Assembly (NCBI GenBank): GCA_036925085.1
Contig: JAUPFP010000097.1
Span: 186,001-250,000 of the forward strand
Source of the DNA: Brachycybe producta
Lineage: Eukaryota; Arthropoda; Diplopoda; Playtdesmida; Andrognathidae
Length of the DNA stretch: 64,000 nucleotides
Direction of reading: 5' to 3'
Under the pieces are notes generated by a model. The model ran no database searches. It was not told the DNA's origin and worked only from the letters and a program-made list of their open reading frames with translations. Positions 1-9,700 of this stretch are shown piece by piece (position 1 is the first letter of the stretch; each line of letters opens with the position of its first letter). Position numbers and translations under genes: made by a program.

Positions 1-1158
1 TGAAAATTCAGTTATTCTGCAAATTCACCAGTAAATTTGTAAAACCACCAATTCTTAATATACAGTATAGTAGCTCCATCTGGAAAGGGAGGGCAATTGT
101 TTGGTAAATTTCAGTTCAAATATGAAATAAAATTTCTGAAAATTTCATTTTTCACTTAATTTTAAGTGATAATACAGGGTAAATATTGCTTTTAATTGAG
201 ATTTTTTACTGATTAAAATGGAGAAACTTAGACAAAGTAAGATTTCCTTTCGATTACAAAATCTTAATTCAGTTACAAACTAAGCCGATTCAAATCAAAA
301 TAATCTATTCCATCCCCCCCCCCTCCAAAAAATAAGCGAGCCACTCAGTTGACCCAGTGAATTTACAAAATGACTGATTATGTGGTACAAATTCACATCT
401 CTGCGAAAAAACACAATTATGTACAGAGAAAAAGAACACACATTGATATAAATTGTGTGTTAACACCCATTCATGAATTCACCTTAATCTCTAGAGGTTT
501 AATAATGTTTCTATTTTATGGCTCATTTGGTGTTTATGGAAAAATTTCTTTTTTTTTCTCATTTGATTAATTTTCTTGTTTTTGTTTGAACATTTGTGTT
601 TAATTTTTGTGACGAGATAATCATAACACGTAAATTAATTATCTCGTGAAAAACCTGAGGGTGAGGAAAAAGATCTACGAAAAGAAGGTGGCGGAAGGGG
701 AAGTGTCTCTGGTTTATTTATTCATTTTGGTGTTAATAGTGGGTGACATTGATGCAAATTCTGGTTGGTTGGCTTTTTGAAGGTTTTTTTTCTTCTTCTT
801 CTTCACTCTTTTTCTTTGTAATTTTGGTTTCATTTTTTTATTAATAATTAATCGGCCTTTTAAAGGAGATTCGATTCCAAAAAAAACTTAATGATGATCA
901 CTTTTGCTTGTAATTGAATTAGTTCGGTCCACATCATTGATGCCTATTGAAATCCGCCCTGTGTTTTATGATTGATTGCGCTTTTAACTTTGATCAGACA
1001 CATGTGAACAGTAATTAACAAATGCAATTAACGGAAAGACTACTTTTTTTTTTTTTTTTTAAATATGTTCACAAGTATCGTTAATTAGCTGGGTTGGTTG
1101 GGTTAGTTTGAATGTTTTGGATGAAACTTTTGTGTTCTCTAATAAAGGTAACTAATTA
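1..1158. other. AT-rich non-coding stretch, no gene seen
   Basis: No open frame of convincing length or composition. It contains a C10 run near 314-323 and a T17 run near 1044-1060, and otherwise AT-rich unique-looking sequence. I see no RNA gene or promoter that I could defend. Confidence 0.6.
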
Positions 1159-1335
1159 GTAATAACTAGAGGTGGGATGAATCCTAATTTTTCTCGAATC
1201 CGAATCCTAAAAGGTTCTCGAATATCCTCTCGAATCCTTCATATAAAAATCCTATATTATTCATTAAGAAGATACAAATAAATAAAATAATATTAAATAT
1301 TAAATTATTAGTAATAAAAAAACAGTGTGATGCAC

Positions 1336-1772
1336 GGTGCCGCTGATCAAGCGCCAAATTGAATAAGCGCCAAATGGAACAAACGCCAATCTGAACAAGC
1401 GCCAAACTGAATAACCGCCAAAATGTGATAAACCCATGGTTAGGTTTGGTTAGATTAGGTTAGGTTAGGATTGGTTAGGTTAGGTTAGGATTGGTTAGGT
1501 TAGGTTAGGATTGGTTAGGTTAGCATGTTCTGTTTGTAAATCTGCACAGTCTGACGTCTATAAAAGCTCACAATATTTGGACCATCAGAATTTACAAAAA
1601 AACCTGAATAACCGCCAAATGGAACAAACGCCAAACTGAATAAGCGCCAAATGGAATAAGCGCCAAATGGAATAAGCGCCAAATGGAACAAACGCCAAAC
1701 TGAATAAAAGACAAAAATTTGGCAGTTATTCAGTTTGGCGTTTGTTCCATTTGACGCTTATTCAGTCGCCCC
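1336..1772 (-). mobile_element. Family B word-array element nested in family A
   Basis: This copy runs opposite to those at 41653 and 51011. It begins GGTGCCGCTGATCAAGCGCC and ends TTCAGTCGCCCC, matching both termini of family B. Inside are tandem 16-bp words (AATAAGCGCCAAATGG, AACAAACGCCAAACTG and variants), a TTAGG-like block, a unique core segment (CTGCACAGTCTGACGTCTAT to ACCATCAGAATTTAC), more words, then words in the opposite orientation. It lies within the family A copy between AACAGTG and TCAGGGTC, which are nearly adjacent in the uninterrupted A copy at 56.1 kb. The flanking duplication is degraded (TGATGCAC versus CGTTGTAC), suggesting an older insertion than the copies with perfect TSDs. 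No protein frame. Confidence 0.85.
1439..1524 (+). repeat. TTAGG-like telomere-type block inside family B
   Basis: Runs of the pentamer GGTTA/TTAGG are interrupted at regular intervals by ATTGG, giving a higher-order unit of about 20 bp (TTAGGTTAGGTTAGGATTGG). The same block, reverse-complemented, lies in the other long family B copies. TTAGG is the canonical arthropod telomere repeat, but here it is part of a transposon and not a chromosome end. Confidence 0.85.
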
Positions 1773-2665
1773 GTTGTACTCAGGGTCGCCACAAGGTGAT
1801 AGTGGTGATCCGGGTTACAACAATCACCAGTTTTTTTTTTGTTAGTGAATTTGGACGTCAATGGAGTTAAAAACTAATTTTACCAAAAATATTAAGTTTT
1901 TTTTTTGTTAGAATTCGAAAGACGAAAAAAGCGTGAAGATTATAGTTTTGGAATCTGGAATATTTTTTAAGATTCGCGGGATTCGAATGGCCCATCTCTA
2001 ATAATAACTAAATAAAGCCGGTTAAGAGAAGCTCTTTTTCGTTCATCTTCGACATGTTTCGTGAAAATATTTTAAAATAATAAAAAGTCTGCATTTTAGT
2101 TAGGATGATTGATTTGTCATTTTTTCACACTTTTATTAAAAAGTGAATTAGTTAAAATTTGAAATTAACTTTTATTGTAGTTCAGTATATATGAGACCAT
2201 ACTTTATTATATTGTTTTTTGGTAAATTTCAATTTTCATCCCCTCCCCCCCCCCCCATAAAAAAAAAACCTGTTTGAATTATGAGAATTTCTGAAATCTT
2301 ATAAATGCTATTTTAAATAAATAAAAATGAGAAACACACAGTAGTGAAATTGGTAAAGAAAAACGGCCAAAGAAATTACATTTTCAACGTGCTGCTTGCT
2401 ATTTAACCATTTTTCAAAATGTTTTAGCGAAATCCTAAACCCCAGGTAAGCCTAACCCACGAGGCTCAGAAATTCCACCAGACTTTTTTTTTCAAAACTC
2501 ACAAAATAAATTAGATCCACAATTGCCAAGATGAGCGAGCTCATTCAACAGGGTTCCTATCATCGTTGGAAACCGAAAAACTCTTGAATTCTCTAGGGAT
2601 ATTGTACAGAAACTCAAGGGAAAACACTTAATGAATTTTATGTGAAACAAATAATCTTGGAAAGC

Positions 2666-2689
2666 GGGGGGGGGGGGGGGGGGGGGGGG
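2666..2689 (+). repeat. Poly-G tract, 24 G
   Basis: The longest of many G or C homopolymers in the window. Others of 10 or more include 314-323 (C), 2245-2256 (C), 9084-9093 (G), 10482-10491 (C), 11436-11454 (G19), 13693-13705 (G), 19346-19356 (G), 24193-24204 (C), 24926-24936 (G), 29416-29431 (C16), 47768-47783 (G16) and 62413-62427 (G15). Exact lengths may be affected by sequencing error. Confidence 0.9.
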
Positions 2690-2949
2690 TGGAGTATTAA
2701 AATTTTCTAAATATTTTTCTTATTTTGGCTGTTAGACCTATGCGTGGTATTTAAAAATCCTCTTTATATTTTTATGGCTTGCTTTCTTTCCTTGAAAATT
2801 TATAAGGAAAATAAGAGAAAGTTGAAATTATTTAGCTTGCCTGCACTAGGTGCATGGGCAAGGCATAGGGCCTTTGAAATTGTATGAGTAAGACCGAATA
2901 TCCTGGAAAACTCGGGGATATTGAAAATTTATATTTAGCGAGAACGGGA

Positions 2950-3184
2950 CAGACTTAATTATAGGTCACTAGGTGACCTACACTTTCAGACAGCTATTTA
3001 GAGAAGAACTGTTGGTCACTCATAGACCTACACTTTTAGATATGAACATTGGGTCACTCAGAGTGACCTCGTGACCTACCCTGCAACAAGCTGAATTTAA
3101 CGTTACCACACCTAATCACTGCTGTCATTGAGTGACCTACAGTTCTAAAGTGTAGGTCACCTATTTGCTTTCGATTAGTTTGTT
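2950..3184 (+). mobile_element. Family H repeat, copy 1, rich in AGGTCA half-sites
   Basis: It matches 27730-27962 in the same orientation. Shared landmarks are the opening GGACAGACT, GACCTACACTTTC, AGCTATTT.GAGAAGAACTG, CAACAAGCT.AATT, GGCCTACAGTTCT-type sequence and the closing GATTAGT.TGTT. The ends are rough inverted repeats (AGACTTAATTATAGGTCACT against the reverse of the closing segment). Many copies of AGGTCA or TGACCT are present, including AGGTCA-5 bases-TGACCT at 2963-2979. No coding potential is seen. The superfamily is not resolved and no clear target duplication was found. Confidence 0.65.
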
Positions 3185-3254
3185 GAAGTGGGGAGGGAAC
3201 CTTGTTCAAGCCCATATTATGCTGTTAAAATATTTACGAGAGAGTGGCCTTTAA

Positions 3255-3614
3255 ACTAATGTCACACATGCGTACAACGTTAACAGTAATCAAAGTAAAA
3301 AAAATATCGTTTTACAACTGAAAATGAGCTAAAAAGTTCAGATTGTTTCAACTTTATAACTTTCTTTTGAAAAGGCAACCAATAGGTAGGGTTGCCAGAA
3401 ATGTGGTCACGGCAAGGGTCACCAGTATGCTGCTTACCCTCTAGCCTCCATGCTTTATACATGTATATGGGGCTTTTTTACGTTTTCTATTCCGATTTTT
3501 CATTGTGAAAGCGGGATCACTTTTACGTCACTGAAAGTGTAATAACAACGTAAAATGTAAAACTTTTTCATTTCAGTTTTCAGCATTATTTTTACGCAAG
3601 TGAGACCTTAGCTT
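3255..3614 (+). mobile_element. Family N inverted-repeat element, copy 1 (approximate ends)
   Basis: The left end CTAATGTCACACATGCG and the right end CGCAAGTGAGACCTTAG correspond to the better preserved ends of 49075-49477. Both copies contain a segment about a CCAATAGG(T/A)-type GGTTGCC hairpin region and a CATGTATATGGGGCTTTTTTACG-like region whose counterpart at 49.2 kb is in the opposite orientation. The left flank is TTAA at 3251-3254. The right flank is TTTA, so the copy is older. No coding frame. Confidence 0.55.
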
Positions 3615-4712
3615 TATGTAGGTCTGTTTCTGTACTAAAGACAAAGTAAGAAAAAATGTGCATTTGCCTTTAGCGTCTTGTCGTTCGCAAGCTCGTACGG
3701 ATTTGTTTTTGTTGTTTTTTTTTTTGCAAGGAGAAGAAGACATAAAAATAATAAACTTTCTTGTTGAAATTGGATTTTCCATAGATGTGCTGCAATAACC
3801 CAGGAATCTGTTTACACTTTACAGGTGAATTTGTTGAAAAAGTTTACAGTTCTTATGGACAGTGTCCAGAACTGCAGTTACTTGTGGGCTTCGTATTGGA
3901 TCTCATTTTTCTTAACGGAAATCGTAATGTGTCTTGTTATTGGCTTCTTATTTTACTCTTTATTGCATTGAGTTTTTTTCTTTCTTAGCAAAATCATATT
4001 TTGGTAATATGCAATATGAACAAGAAGTGTGCGGTTTTTTCTTCATCTTTATGTTGTCATTCACTTCGAAGTTATTAGTTGTATTATTAGTTTAATATTA
4101 AAGCAGGCTGTGGATATAGGAGGGTCGGCGGAAGTACTTGGTGAGGGTGGTTTTTGGTTTTGTATGGTTTTTAGTTTCTTCTTCCATATGAGACAACAAG
4201 CTTTTGAATATATATTTTTTTTCATAAAGAAATCATATTAGCTTTTCTTCATATAAAAAAAAGTCTTGCCTATATGTGGGGGAGGTTTGAATGAATCGTT
4301 AATGGGAAATTCATATTAATATGCAGAATATTTTTGTGCCGTAAATGAGATTTTTATGATTTTGACAGCCATACTCTATGGTAAGGTATAACCGCAGTGG
4401 AGGGTTTTTTTAAGCATTCTTTTCTTCTCACACATTTTCACTGGGGACTTTTTTGAGTTCGTTTGCGTTCTTGTCAGCAAGAATTAAACTTATTCTTTGT
4501 TTAGTCAAATCTCATTAATGTAATTTGATCACTCCCTTTTTTTGTCTTCTTCTTCCCATTAAAATGTGTTCTTTCTGTTGTGAACAAATGAGAGTATTAC
4601 AATATGTGAGGCTGTCACCCATGGTTATGTTGAAGGGCACACAGACACGGAACAAGTTGTTAGAACTTAGTTATTTTCGTGTGAAAAAAAAATATGACAG
4701 GAAGTCAGTCAG
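3615..4712. other. Non-coding stretch, no gene seen
   Basis: Several short open frames of up to about 70 codons occur, but they have a biased low-complexity composition (Phe, Leu, Ile, Lys) typical of AT-rich noise. No repeat family recognised. Confidence 0.55.
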
Positions 4713-4715
4713 TAA

Positions 4716-5140
4716 AGCCTCGTTTCCACGGTGATAGTGTTCACGATAGTTGCTGTCATGAGGGCAGCAACTATCGCGAAAATTATCATCATGAAGACCA
4801 CATGATTGTCACTATCACACTGTTACGATAGCACTATCACATTATCTCGTTCGACTAGGTAGTTGATACTACTGTCAAGGAATAGTAATAGTTGTTGAGT
4901 GACCGCTTGTAGGGAAATATCCACTTTGTAGGGAAATTTGGCTTCTGGAGGAAGAGAGAGAGGCAACGCTTTTGTTGACTGAAAACATATCTGTGAAGTA
5001 GACGTCACACTGTCATGACAGACAACTATCACGTTACTTCAAGACGTATGTAGATGTCCAGTTGCTATCGTCAAAGTGAACTATCGCAACTTTCATGACA
5101 GCTACTCTCATGAAAGAACTATCCCCGTGAAAACGAGGCT
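4716..5140. mobile_element. 425-bp TIR element flanked by TAA, possibly PIF/Harbinger type
   Basis: The ends AGCCTCGTTTCCACGGTGAT and the reverse complement of ATCCCCGTGAAAACGAGGCT form inverted repeats of about 20 bp with few mismatches. TAA lies directly outside each end (4713-4715 and 5141-5143). A 3-bp TWA duplication is known for PIF/Harbinger transposons, which also often begin with a GTTT(C/A)CAC-containing terminus, so this family is a reasonable guess. Inside are repeated words such as CTATCAC, GATAGTT and TGTCATGA in both orientations, giving further foldback potential. No transposase frame. Confidence 0.65.
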
Positions 5141-5143
5141 TAA

Positions 5144-6459
5144 GAAGTCTGGTAGAAACACATTTGTAATTAGATAGTAAAAATTACGCATTTTTTTTTA
5201 CTATATGGGAAATTATTACATTGACGTGTAATCTTGATTCACACTTGGTTTGTGTACAAGTAACCGGTAAACAGTATCCGGTTGTCTCTCATTTTCAAAT
5301 CTAAAAACGGAGGAGATTCATATTCATATAATTATCTTTAAAAAAAACTGCATTATCATTTGTATTAATGAATATGGTTTTTTTTACTACGAGGACTACT
5401 ATTACTTCATGGTTATTTAATGTAATGAAGTTTGTTCTGCTTATTTCCCGTTATGTTTTTTTAAATGTCTTTTTGTAAGCAATTTTCATCTTTTCTTTAT
5501 TATGGAACTTGGTGGTTTTAACACAAAGTGCAAATTGTACAATTATTACACTCCATATATACACGCATTGTATAAGGGTTAAATTATAAAAGTGAGGGGA
5601 AAAGGGGTGGGAATATAATTGTTTATTTCTTTTTTTTATTTGCTTTCTAGACATCTTTCTTCCCCGATTTACTCTTAAGTGAACATAGTTAAACACACAA
5701 AAGATCCGTAGTTTTAACACACACACCGCAATGCCGGCAATACTTCAGTTTAAAAGACATTAAAGCAACATTTTAACATAAAACAATAATTCAGCGATAC
5801 GATTGTTTACTCTGCAGTCAGTCTCAGCTCTGAACGCTCTGTGTGTTTCATGTCAAGTTATAGAACAACAGAAGTGGAAAGGAACAAAGTTGAAGGTGGA
5901 GTGTGGAGTCTTTGTGATACTGTGGCTAATCGAGTAGGCCTTCCATGCCTTGAGAAGTTGTGCACAAATATGTATGGACAGAGCTCTGCAGTTTTCCTGG
6001 AAGAAAAAATGCTTTACTGTTTAATAAACATGCATGGCTAGTCTTCATGTGTCATAACCCTACTGTACAGGTCATGGCTGGCTTGCCGTTCCGTAGGTGG
6101 TAAAGTGGAGAGTATATAAATCATTAAGTGTTGGGCCCCTTTTTAGTGTATTGAAGCACGATCTTGGTTCAACTAGGTTTGTTTCTGATGAAAACAATGA
6201 ATATAATGAGAGTGGAACTAAATGCTTTCTGAGTTTGTGACGTTGGAGGGGTTGAAAAAAAAATGGAGGTTTTTGTCGTTTTGACTCATTAAAAATGGGT
6301 TAAACCGTTGAAAACGTTTTGCTATATCATTCCTTTTCTATCAAACTAAAGGACTCATAATCCAATATATATATTTTTTTTTACAATACCTCTGACGTGA
6401 CGTCAGCAAACTATACAGTTAACACACACACACACTACATCTAAAGGTACACTGTCACT
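5144..6459. other. Non-coding stretch, no gene seen
   Basis: AT-rich sequence with a short AC microsatellite near 6424. Open frames here are short and without recognisable domains. Confidence 0.55.
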
Positions 6460-6780
6460 TAAGGCTTGGTTGCACTTTGGAAACAAAGTCGTGTAACACT
6501 AGCATCTGGCCTTGTCTAGCGACTGTATCTCGACAGTCGCTAGACTTTCTAGAGACAATGTTTTGAAGTCTCGTGTCTGTTGCGAGATAAACTTCCCATC
6601 TTTTTGTATCTCACTTGAAATGAAAAACATATTACAATGTTGCGCAACAGACGTTCGGTATAGACGCGTGATAAACTGATAGGCTTACTGTATAGACACT
6701 TGTCTAGATACAGAATTCCACAACTGTATCGCGACAGTCACTAGTCAGTTCCGATACATTGTCGCGTTATTTTGTTATAG
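6460..6780. repeat. Candidate foldback repeat with a 13-bp perfect stem
   Basis: At 6514-6545 the sequence GTCTAGCGACTGT pairs perfectly with ACAGTCGCTAGAC across a 6-base loop. A related ACTGTATCGCGACAGTCACT occurs again near 6725. The left side begins TTAAGGCTTGGTTGCAC, which resembles the start of other TIR elements here, but I could not find a matching right end. It may be a decayed transposon. Outer limits are uncertain. Confidence 0.35.
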
Positions 6781-9700
6781 GCAAACTTTTTTTACAGACT
6801 AAAAAATGTTGCAAATGCAGTTAAAATGTTTCTGGGTTCATGTTGCAAGTGCCCCCCTCCTCCCTCTACAAAAAATGTGAGAACACCCATTGCCAATTAT
6901 TGAACGGGGGCGTGTTAAGTATCCCCTGTTTATCATAAAAGGTTTGTTTTCACTAAGTAATGGCCCTCGTTTGACACATGGACTGAAGAGACCATTTTAA
7001 TGTTGCACATGCAGGAAGCCCGATTGAGAGACTGTATATCAATCTACGCATCAAGCGTAATGTTTTATAAATAACTTAATATTATTATGTAGTATACTAT
7101 TGCGTATTAACATGGAGCGTCATATATTTAATTAACCTAAGTGAATTTTAAAGGTTAACTCTCTCTCCACTTTCAAAATTGAATGCTAAAAACGAAGGCA
7201 ACGACATTGTGCATTCCAGTGCATTTACAAGTCTGTATCATCATTAATTTAAATTATTCTTGGTGTGTGGTTTTATGGTGGAGAGTAGTGCCAAAAGGTG
7301 GCGCACTTATGACCGCAAATGAATGATTTTTTTCTTACATCCGTATTCTGTAATATATAGAAAAATGCTGAGGCTTTCAGAAGACTTTCCTTTTTTTTAA
7401 AAAAAAGAAAGAGGACTTAATTCATTCTTTAGGAATTGATGTCAAATAAAAGAATAGTTCCTAATTACATTTATGTTCTGGAGTTTTTCTAAGCCTTGGG
7501 TTTTTTTTTGTTGGATTTACTTGGTTAACTGGTATGCATGTGTGTTCAAGCGAGCTTTTGAATATTAATTTGATAAAAAAGATATGGTAATAATTTGCAA
7601 ATTGCCTTCCTTTCGATGAAATACATTTTATGTGTTTTTGTATGCTATGGGGGCTATATAATGGTAATTGCAATCATTCTCTTTTTGACCCTAATTCCAT
7701 TAAAACACTCATTAACGAAGTTTAACTTCTAATTTTTTCTTTTTTTTTTTCGACTCGTTTGGCTTCGCAGAAAAGAGTCAAAAACAGTTGCAATTTACAT
7801 TCAAATAATCCAATGAAAGGATAATTCTTTTTAGTACATTTTGTGTGTGTATGATAGGCAAAACGTTGTTTGGGGAAAAAGAGAATCTATCGAAATTCAG
7901 TATGCATAATTTATATTTTTTGAATAGGATTTTGTGAATCCGAGCTATGGTAAAATTGTGAAACAAGGGCTGGAATGTCATCGAGATCCAGTTGTTGACT
8001 TTTCAGCCATTCAAGCGTTCTCGTTTTAAGCACACAATTGGGTATTTTTCTTCTGATGGCAAAATACATTTTTGAATACTATCTGTAATCTGTGATGCCT
8101 TTTTATATACTTTTCAAAAAAAAAAACAGGGTTATAATTCTGCCGAACCTTGTATATTGGAAAAAACCATGGCCCATAAATATATTCATTATGATAATTA
8201 GACTAGATAATTAGAATTAGAGGACTGGTGAAAAGACTCCAATCAACCTCTACCACTTTAAGCAAACTATGAATTGCAGTTTTCTTGTCTATATTTTTAC
8301 ATTGAAATGATGTTATTTTGGACTAGATTTATAATTATTAGTTAACTATAAAATCTGCCTAATTTAAATGAATATCATTAATTGAAAAGGTGAATATTTA
8401 GTAAAGATAACATAAAATGAGACCCGAAATGACCACCAAACTGCTCGAAAACCAACTGAAACACTTAAAAATATTTAACTTACATTTAAAGTTGATAATT
8501 ATTCGACCTTTTTAACATATTGAATAATAGGTTCAAATCAGGAATGGTAATTTAAAAAAAATATGAATTCCGATTTCAATAACCATAAAAGTGATTATTT
8601 ATTATCAATTCTGATTGATTCCAATTTTTTTTAAAATATTATTACATTCGCAGTGAAATGCAAATTAATGAATTAAGAATATAAATTATGTCAGATTCGT
8701 GAATCACGTCATTGTGATTACCTTCACTATATGATAGGAAATCTAAAAAAAAACATTTTTTTAAAATAAAAACTTAAAAAAACACGTTCATTTTTAACAC
8801 TAGTAGGGTTGGTTGGGTTGGTTATAATTATAGGAGGGGGAAATAACCAAAAATAAAAATTCCGATTCCGAGATACCGATTCTAATTCTAACTCTTTATT
8901 TTCAATTTTTGGAATACCAATTCGGATTCAAATACAAAAAAAAAAAATACGGATTACTTTTTCCCAAATTTAATATTCGGTATAAGTACAATACATTATT
9001 TATTGTAACATTTTAACGATGTCCAAATTTTAAATTTTGGATTATTGGACGATTTTTTTTTTCTACTTTGGGCCCAGTTGAAAGGGGGGGGGGAAGAATT
9101 TGAAAGTACCATAAAGAAGATACATTTCTAGGCCTACTTGTGATAGATTCGTTTAAATAACAATACTATTCTAGTTCCGAAAAAAAAAAAACTTTTAATT
9201 ATTATTAATTTATTTCTCATAATGTTTTTCTTTCTTTCTGAAACACAATTATATAACCAGTGTGCTACTCCATCGTTCATTTTAATTTGCATATTTTGCA
9301 ATGGCTGCAAGTTGCTCATAAAACGTCTTAAAAGTTTTTGTCCTTTTTTTGAGGGGGAATTTGAAAATTGTAAAACTGCGTTTGGAAATCAGCGTACGGT
9401 TCGTTGTCTCCAGTGATTTCCTCTCACAATTGTCAAAATCTTTTCAAAGTGAGTGAGTGAATCGACTGAGAACTTCATTTAGACTCAATTTTGTATTTGT
9501 GGCATCTTTTTTTGAATGTCTACAAAATAATGTACATTGTGTGTGTGTTTGCTACATGAATTTTCATGCAGAGTTTCAATCTGGTTTGTCTGTATGTAAT
9601 TTATGCCTATATTCTAAATAGGGACTGATAAATATATTCTGAACACGATTTTGTCAAATAAGCAACAAGCAAATGCGTGCCGTCAGTGTACAACTGTGTA

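Larger units (their letters stand above)
1167..2000 (+). mobile_element. Family A hAT-type non-autonomous element, interrupted by family B
   Basis: The element starts TAGAGGTGGGATGAATCC and ends GATTCGAATGGCCCATCTCTA, which are imperfect inverted repeats. It is flanked by an 8-bp duplication with one difference, GTAATAAC at 1159-1166 and ATAATAAC at 2001-2008. Both fit the nTnnnnAn target preference known for hAT transposons. The inner sequence matches the copy at 55968-56336 in order: the AATCCGAATCC-rich end, an AATATTAAATATTAAATTA tract, a CTCAGGGTCGCC segment, a GAAAGACGAAAAAAGCG segment and the closing end. That sibling copy lacks bases 1336-1772, so those are a later insertion. No transposase frame is visible; it is a deletion derivative moved in trans. 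Superfamily is inferred from TSD and ends only. Confidence 0.8.

Noticed and set aside
1439..1524. TTAGG block as evidence of a chromosome end
   Set aside because: It is bounded by transposon sequence, occurs inside several dispersed copies and is interrupted regularly, so it is not a telomere.
8540..8965. Possible further hAT element with CGATTCCGAT words
   Set aside because: The words are suggestive, but I could not find matching ends or a duplication, so it is mentioned only within the non-coding stretch.
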